Positions 39,935-43,812 of a stretch of 43,812 bases of DNA are shown piece by piece (positions within the stretch are counted from its first letter, which is position 1; each line of letters starts with the position of its first letter). The position numbers and the translations under genes were made by a program. The notes beneath the pieces are model-generated. The model was not told the DNA's origin and did no database searches. It worked only from the letters and a program-made list of their open reading frames with translations. The stretch is from positions 1-43,812 of the forward strand of contig JAPPHC010000064.1 of assembly GCA_028821145.1 (NCBI GenBank), read 5' to 3'. The stretch is from Gammaproteobacteria bacterium. GTDB taxonomy: Bacteria; Pseudomonadota; Gammaproteobacteria; Steroidobacterales; Foliamicaceae.

Positions 39935-40861
39935 CTACGTCGCGATCTTCTGCACCGGGATCCCGAGCTGGGCCGCCTTGTCGACGAGGTTGTCGGTGAT
40001 GCCGCTGCCGGGGAAGGCGATGACGCCTTTGGGCAGGAGGTTGAGCAGTTCGTCGTTGCGCCGGAACGGTGCGGCCCGTCCGTGCGCGTTCCAGTCGGGC
40101 TTGCACACGACCTGGTGCACGCCGTGGCGTTCGGCCCACTGGGCGGCGATTTTCTCCACGCCGGGGCCGCCGCCGTGCACCAGCACCATGTCCCGGTACT
40201 TGGCGCGGACTTTGTCGAGGCTGCGGAAGATGGCGTCGCAGTCCGTGACGTGCTTGCCGCCGGTGATGGCGACCAGGGTGCCGTCGGGCAGGTGTGCCTT
40301 GATCTCGCGGTCCTTCTTCGCGCGGCGGAAGTCGCGCGCGTCGATCGCCGCGGAGGTGAGCTTGCCGGTGTGCGAGACGTGGCTGCCGCGCCGCGGGCGC
40401 CAAGTTTTACCTGTGGCGTCACGGTATTGATCAGCCAGTGCGTCGCGCATCGCCTCGAAGGCGTCGCGCCGGTCGCCGAGGTGGCGGACGCGCTCGGTCT
40501 TGAGTTCGAGTTCGCGGGCGTTGATCTCAGTGCCGTCCTGAGCGCGTTCGAGGTCGCGCAGTTCGGGGATGAGCTTGTCGACGCACCGGTCGAGTCGCCG
40601 GACCTGGGCGTCGAAGGCGTTGACGATGCCCCACAGCAGGTGTTCGCGTTCGTCGGCGAGCTGGAAGCCGTCGGGTGTTACATCCTCTGAGAGAGTGCGG
40701 AATGCTTCGCTGACGGCGATCATCGCGCCATCGCGATCGAAGACCTCTCGGGAATCGAACTCGCCGCGTTCGGGGGCTGCGCCATACAGCGCGGCGTTCT
40801 CGCAGACGAGTGCGGTAGTGGATTGTGATTGTTGAGTGTTCATGGTGTCGATATCGAACAT
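39935..40861 (-). CDS. DUF2493 (YspA/YpsA-like SLOG) domain protein
   Basis: A 308-residue protein. The C-terminal ~120 residues are a Rossmann-like SLOG domain: LVAITGGKHVTDCDAIFRSL, DMVLVHGGGPGVEKIAAQWA, GRAAPFRRNDELLNLLPKGV and GSGITDNLVDKAAQLGIPV, with the Gly-rich nucleotide-binding loops. The N-terminal half (about 60-180) is helical, with a likely coiled coil (ELRDLERAQDGTEINARELE). The ATG at 40861 is chosen because GGAG lies 8 bases upstream; an in-frame ATG at 40882 precedes that site. SLOG proteins are thought to bind or process nucleotide-derived ligands; DUF2493 genes are frequent on conjugative plasmids. As first gene behind nic it would enter the recipient earliest. Confidence 0.82.
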   Translation of the reverse strand: MFDIDTMNTQQSQSTTALVCENAALYGAAPERGEFDSREVFDRDGAMIAVSEAFRTLSEDVTPDGFQLADEREHLLWGIVNAFDAQVRRLDRCVDKLIPELRDLERAQDGTEINARELELKTERVRHLGDRRDAFEAMRDALADQYRDATGKTWRPRRGSHVSHTGKLTSAAIDARDFRRAKKDREIKAHLPDGTLVAITGGKHVTDCDAIFRSLDKVRAKYRDMVLVHGGGPGVEKIAAQWAERHGVHQVVCKPDWNAHGRAAPFRRNDELLNLLPKGVIAFPGSGITDNLVDKAAQLGIPVQKIAT

Positions 40862-41166
40862 TGGGGTGTCTCCTAATGACATTGAGAGTGAAGCCGGTGG
40901 GCTTGCATCGCCGGAAGCTCTGGCCGGCTTGTGCCTATTGGTTCACGCGCGCGCAGGGGTGTCACCGCGAAGCGGCCGCAACGGAGTGGAGGACCCCGAA
41001 GGGGTTGACGGCCTGAGCACGTGTGGGACGATGGGAACGAGACGGAAAGAGCTACTCATGGGACTGGGCACACCCTCGTCTGTTCGCTTGCACCGGAATT
41101 CCCTCTCACACCCGTACTTGGATGATGTGCGTGTCTGGCTGGAAGGACTCGAGATCGGCTGCAAAC
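40862..41166. other. Intergenic stretch upstream of the SLOG gene
   Basis: No supported gene; plus-strand frames here are antisense to flanking genes or lack ribosome sites. GTGTCACCGCGAAGC (around 40969-40983) resembles the motif at 39581. A promoter for the minus-strand SLOG gene should lie near 40880-40960, but no clear hexamers were found. Confidence 0.35.
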
Positions 41167-41200
41167 GAATAGGGCGAGTGCGGAAGCACCCGCCCTATTC
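41167..41200 (-). terminator. Hairpin terminator after leading-region ssb
   Basis: Ten-base perfect arms GAATAGGGCG (41167-41176) and CGCCCTATTC (41191-41200) enclose a second stem GTGC/GCAC with a four-base GGAA loop (TTCC on the minus strand). It starts 21 bases past the minus-strand ssb stop at 41222. The minus strand continues with GTTTGC, a weak T-run. Confidence 0.65.
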
Positions 41201-41221
41201 GGGGACGGAAGAGGCGCAGAC

Positions 41222-41677
41222 TCAAAACGGAATCTGATCGCCCTGCCCTTCAGCCTGTGAGGCGTCCGCAGGCATCGCCGAACCGTTGGCCGGTTCGCCG
41301 GCTTCGGCCGCCGCGCCGTTGCCGTTCGGCCGATCCAGGAACTGCACCCGCGAGCCGGGCGCCAGCAGGATCTCGGTCGAGAACCGGTCGGAGTCCTCGC
41401 CCTCCTTGCGCCAGCGCCGCGTTTGCAGCTTGCCCGCGACGTAGACCAGGCGGCCCTTCCGTGCGTTCTTGACCAGCATGTCGACCAGCCCGGGCTGGAA
41501 CGTGACGGCCCGGTGCCACTCGGTCTTGTCGACGCGCTCGCCGCTCGTCTTGTCGATGTACGACTCGTCGGTGGCGATGCTCAGGTTGGCCACGCGGCCC
41601 CCCGAAGCCAGGTGGTTGACCGTGACGTCGGCGCCGAGGCGGCCGATGACTTCTGCCCTGTTCAATCCGAAACTCAT
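41222..41677 (-). CDS. ssb: Single-stranded DNA-binding protein of the leading region
   Basis: A 151-residue SSB with OB-fold motifs NRAEVIGRLGADVTVNHL, VANLSIATDESY, KTEWHRAVTF and GRLVYVAGKLQTRRWRKEGE (about 1-110), an Ala/Gly-rich linker, and a C-terminal GQGDQIPF tail like the usual DDDIPF partner-binding tip. AAGGAG lies 7 bases before the ATG. It is the last gene of a minus-strand series and is followed by a hairpin terminator. Plasmid leading-region SSBs coat the entering strand and limit SOS induction. It differs clearly from the tail-less SSB at 4843, so the two are unlikely to be a simple duplication. Confidence 0.93.
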   Translation of the reverse strand: MSFGLNRAEVIGRLGADVTVNHLASGGRVANLSIATDESYIDKTSGERVDKTEWHRAVTFQPGLVDMLVKNARKGRLVYVAGKLQTRRWRKEGEDSDRFSTEILLAPGSRVQFLDRPNGNGAAAEAGEPANGSAMPADASQAEGQGDQIPF

Positions 41678-41755
41678 GTTCGTTCTCCTTCTGCTTGATG
41701 ATGACGATGGGATGGCGAACGATCGGGAACCGGAATCTCTCCAGACCCCTTTCGT

Positions 41756-41932
41756 TCATCCTTCTCTGGCTTCCCTCCAACTCGGGCACTCGGCGACCTC
41801 GCGGTCGGGACAGCGCCGGGCCTGGTCGTCAGCGACCGTCTCCCGGACGGCGTCGGCGTCAAGGCCGATTTCAGCGAGCAAACGGCCAGTGGCCGCGGGG
41901 ATCGGGTCGTAGTCGATGTCCGGTAAGAACAT
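41756..41932 (-). CDS. Small hypothetical protein
   Basis: A 58-residue acidic protein (MFLPDIDYDPIPAATGRLLA, then EIGLDADAVRETVADDQARR). The ATG at 41932 is chosen because AAGGAG lies 6 bases before it; another ATG two codons earlier abuts that site. No family is recognised. It precedes ssb by 78 bases on the same strand and is probably in the same transcript. Confidence 0.55.
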   Translation of the reverse strand: MFLPDIDYDPIPAATGRLLAEIGLDADAVRETVADDQARRCPDREVAECPSWREAREG

Positions 41933-42059
41933 GTGCATCTCCTTCGGTGATCGCGTTCGGGCCGGGGGAGCCGCTCTCCCTCTCCTCTCCCGGGCGTTCG
42001 CCCGGCACACGCTGTCCTCGTTCTCTACGGAATGCCCCCCGCCGAAGGACGGGGAATAG

Positions 42060-43070
42060 TCAAATCCACGCCGCCAAGCGCGCGGTGATGGGCGCATCGT
42101 TCAGGATCTCCACCTCGTCGAACGACAGGCCGGCGAAGGCCAGTTCGGCGATGGCGTCGGCTTCGGTATCGAACGGGCCGTGCGTCTCGCCCGTGGCGAG
42201 TTCGATCACCGTGAAACTGGGATCCCACACGGGGATGCCGCGGAAGAAGTCGGAGCGCTCGTACGATCGTCTTGCACACGCTTCACAACGTGACGCCCCG
42301 TGACTGGGTACGCCGCAGTCCGTACAACGGCCCGCTGCGCGCCGCTCCCAGTACCGTTGCCGGCTTCGCGCGTTCTTGCGCTCGGGCCGACCGCGCTCGG
42401 CCTCCAGGACGGCGCAAGGCGTACACTGAGAACCGCGGTCGGTCGTCGGCCCCCCGCATCGGGTGCAAAGGCGGTTGGCCCTCCGGAAAGCGTATAGTTC
42501 GCGCTCCGCCGCCTGCCGGGTCTCCCGGCAGGGATCGCAGGTCGCGCCGCCTTCAACGGGAGGCCGGCGGCCGCACCGCACGCACGTCCCTCCGTCGAGG
42601 CGGGCCTGCCGCCGCCGGGCGCTGGCCGCCCTGCCGGCTTTGCGCCGGCCTTGCGGATTCCGGCCGCCATAGAGTTTGCCCTGGTTTCGGGCCCGCGCGT
42701 ACCGGGCGCGCTCGGCGGCGCGGCGCTTCTCGCCGCATCCGGCGCAGAGCCGGCGGCCGGATTCCGGTGGATTGACGCCGCACTTGGTACAGGCCCCCCG
42801 CGCGATCCGCTCGGCGGTCCGCTGCCGGCTGCGCGCGCGTTCGCCGGCCCGATTACGACGGCGCTGGATGCCTGCTGTCTGCCGGCGGGCGTCGCGGTCG
42901 CGGTCCCAGGCCCGGCGTTTCTCGGCACAAACGCCGCACAAGGCGAGGCCGTTCTCGGGTGCTCGGGCTCCACACCGGGGGCAAAGGCCTGCCGCCCGGC
43001 GCTGTTCGGTCCGCTTGCGGAAGCGCTCGCGGTCCGCGGCGCGGCCCTGGTCAGGATCACGATAGGCCAT
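42060..43070 (-). CDS. Five-fold Cys4 zinc-ribbon repeat protein
   Basis: A 336-residue protein built from five copies of CxxCG-(x10-11)-CxxC: Cys30/33/45/48, 94/97/109/112, 163/166/178/181, 202/205/216/219 and 249/252/262/265. Arg-rich helical linkers (such as RARYARARN and RKNARSRQRYWERRA) separate them. The last ~60 residues are a distinct acidic domain (FTVIELATGETHGPFDTEAD, then EVEILNDAPITARLAAWI). The ATG at 43070 has GGAG 6 bases upstream; an open frame extends further but lacks a ribosome site. Each unit should bind one zinc, giving a nucleic-acid-binding array. I do not recognise a named family. Confidence 0.7.
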   Translation of the reverse strand: MAYRDPDQGRAADRERFRKRTEQRRAAGLCPRCGARAPENGLALCGVCAEKRRAWDRDRDARRQTAGIQRRRNRAGERARSRQRTAERIARGACTKCGVNPPESGRRLCAGCGEKRRAAERARYARARNQGKLYGGRNPQGRRKAGRAASARRRQARLDGGTCVRCGRRPPVEGGATCDPCRETRQAAERELYAFRRANRLCTRCGGPTTDRGSQCTPCAVLEAERGRPERKNARSRQRYWERRAAGRCTDCGVPSHGASRCEACARRSYERSDFFRGIPVWDPSFTVIELATGETHGPFDTEADAIAELAFAGLSFDEVEILNDAPITARLAAWI

Positions 43071-43158
43071 TGGCGGCTCCAGGTCGGCACAGGGAGAAGG
43101 GCGCCCGTTCGGCGGCGGGCCGGCGGGACGTCCGCGGGAAGGCGTGGGTGCGCGCCGG

Positions 43159-43485
43159 TCAGCCCTTCTGGCGGCGCTCGACGAAAATGGAGAGGCTGCG
43201 CCACCCCCATTTTTGTAAGCCACAGTCGCGCCGCTTGATCCCCGTCGCGATGATGATTTCGTCGCGCGCCGGGCGGAGTTCCTCGACCGCCTTCAGCGGC
43301 AGGATCCGGGCGCGCGCCTTGCGCCGGCCCTTGGGCCGATTGCCGTCGGCCTCAACGGAAACAATGTCCCCGCACGCGAGCGACCGGAAGGTCTCGACGA
43401 CATAGCGCTCGTCATCGAGGCCGCCGCCGACGAAGTGGATGAGATAGGTGCGCGCGTCGCCGCGCGGTGCGAGTGCCGCCTGCAT
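43159..43485 (-). CDS. Hypothetical protein, first gene of minus-strand leading operon
   Basis: A 108-residue protein (MQAALAPRGDARTYLIHFVG, then GGLDDERYVVETFRSLACGD and EELRPARDEIIIATGIKRRD). AAGGAG 9 bases before the ATG at 43485 supports the start. It is beta-rich with a basic central loop (RPKGRRKARARI). No family is recognised. The gene is 88 bases upstream of the zinc-repeat gene on the same strand. Confidence 0.6.
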   Translation of the reverse strand: MQAALAPRGDARTYLIHFVGGGLDDERYVVETFRSLACGDIVSVEADGNRPKGRRKARARILPLKAVEELRPARDEIIIATGIKRRDCGLQKWGWRSLSIFVERRQKG

Positions 43486-43681
43486 CGTGCCGTGCTCCTT
43501 CGTGAAGTGGGACAGGAACGGCGGAAGCGCCCCTCTCCCTGAGCGCCGTCCGCCGCCCCGCTTCCGGCCGAGACTCTCCTCTCTTCGGCGCGGGACGGCT
43601 CGGATGTAAAGCCAGGCAGGGAGTGCGCGGGAAGCGAACTGTCACTTGGTTGCGGTGCCCTTCAGCCAGAACTCCCGTGAT

Positions 43682-43699
43682 GCGTTTCCGGGGAAACGC
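43682..43699. promoter_or_regulatory. Perfect palindrome in the divergent spacer
   Basis: GCGTTTCC-GG-GGAAACGC lies between the minus-strand gene at 43485 and the plus-strand gene at 43736. It could be an operator for one or both. The remaining 43486-43681 stretch shows nothing else beyond a GC-rich 5' leader. Confidence 0.35.
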
Positions 43700-43735
43700 C
43701 GAAGGTCCGCGCCAATTCCTTTATCATCGCCCGCC

Positions 43736-43812
43736 GTGAGTGAGATTCAGGCGAAGGGAGTTTCCATAACGGGGTCCATGCTGTACGACCTTGTGGCATG
43801 TCCGCATCGCTT
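43736..43812 (+). CDS. Start of a RecB-like PD-(D/E)xK nuclease gene (cut by window edge)
   Basis: Only 25 full codons are visible: MSEIQAKGVSITGSMLYDLV then ACPHR. The S-x-L-Y-D-L-V-x-C-P-H-R opening resembles the start of TM0106-type RecB-family putative nucleases. The GTG start is provisional; no strong ribosome site precedes it, and the ATG of SMLYDLV is an alternative. It diverges from the minus-strand leading genes. Confidence 0.5.
   Translation, partial: MSEIQAKGVSITGSMLYDLVACPHR

Noticed and set aside
40836-41237. 133-codon plus-strand frame
   Set aside because: It overlaps the SLOG 5' end and the ssb 3' end antisense, and includes the hairpin terminator.
42037-42054. CCCCG/CGGGG hairpin just after the zinc-repeat gene
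   Set aside because: A five-base stem with an eight-base loop and no T-run; too weak to call a terminator in such GC-rich DNA.
43412-43645. 77-codon minus-strand frame
   Set aside because: It overlaps the better supported 108-residue gene, which has a ribosome site; the translation is basic and low-complexity.

Overview
The window is bacterial and most likely comes from a GC-rich gammaproteobacterium. It carries most of a conjugative element (a plasmid or an integrative conjugative element; the window cannot tell which) with an F-type (MPF-F) type IV secretion system, a TraD-type coupling protein and a MobF (TraI/TrwC) relaxase. No species marker, integrase, replication gene, tRNA or CRISPR array is visible.

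Layout. (1) 1-18966, plus strand, very GC-rich: a tightly overlapping transfer operon reading traC (cut by the left edge), an HD-like protein, a small basic protein, trbI, an S26 signal peptidase, traW, ssb, traU, trbC, traN, traF, traH, traG, a probable antisense membrane gene, traD and traI. The earlier genes of an F-type operon (pilin, traL/E/K/B/V) presumably lie left of the window. (2) 19.0-38.3 kb, visibly less GC-rich: a cargo island. It holds higBA, an ImmA/IrrE protease with an XRE regulator, a DUF3892 protein with an in-frame amber codon, a large UvrD-like helicase with an embedded nuclease motif, and a co-directional cluster: RHH regulator, adenine methylase, restriction endonuclease, dual-ATPase histidine-kinase-like protein, receiver protein, unknown protein. 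After it come an endonuclease/exonuclease/phosphatase gene split by an IS21-family element (GC-rich again), a membrane/secreted protein pair and an Mrr-type nuclease. (3) 38.5-39.9 kb: a relaxosome-like RHH gene, three dyad sites and a candidate oriT whose 12-base core matches the F plasmid nic site as recalled. (4) 39.9-43.5 kb, minus strand: a leading region with a SLOG (DUF2493) protein, a second ssb, a five-fold Cys4 repeat protein and small unknowns. A RecB-like nuclease gene starts at the right edge.

How it fits together. If nic is at 39216/39217, the plus strand to the right of it enters the recipient first and the tra operon enters last. The leading genes all use that strand as template, so they could be transcribed from incoming single-stranded DNA, as proposed for the F leading region. 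The cargo is dominated by anti-invader functions. The least familiar unit is the three-gene ATPase-kinase/receiver/unknown cluster (27559-31777) directly behind a restriction-modification operon.
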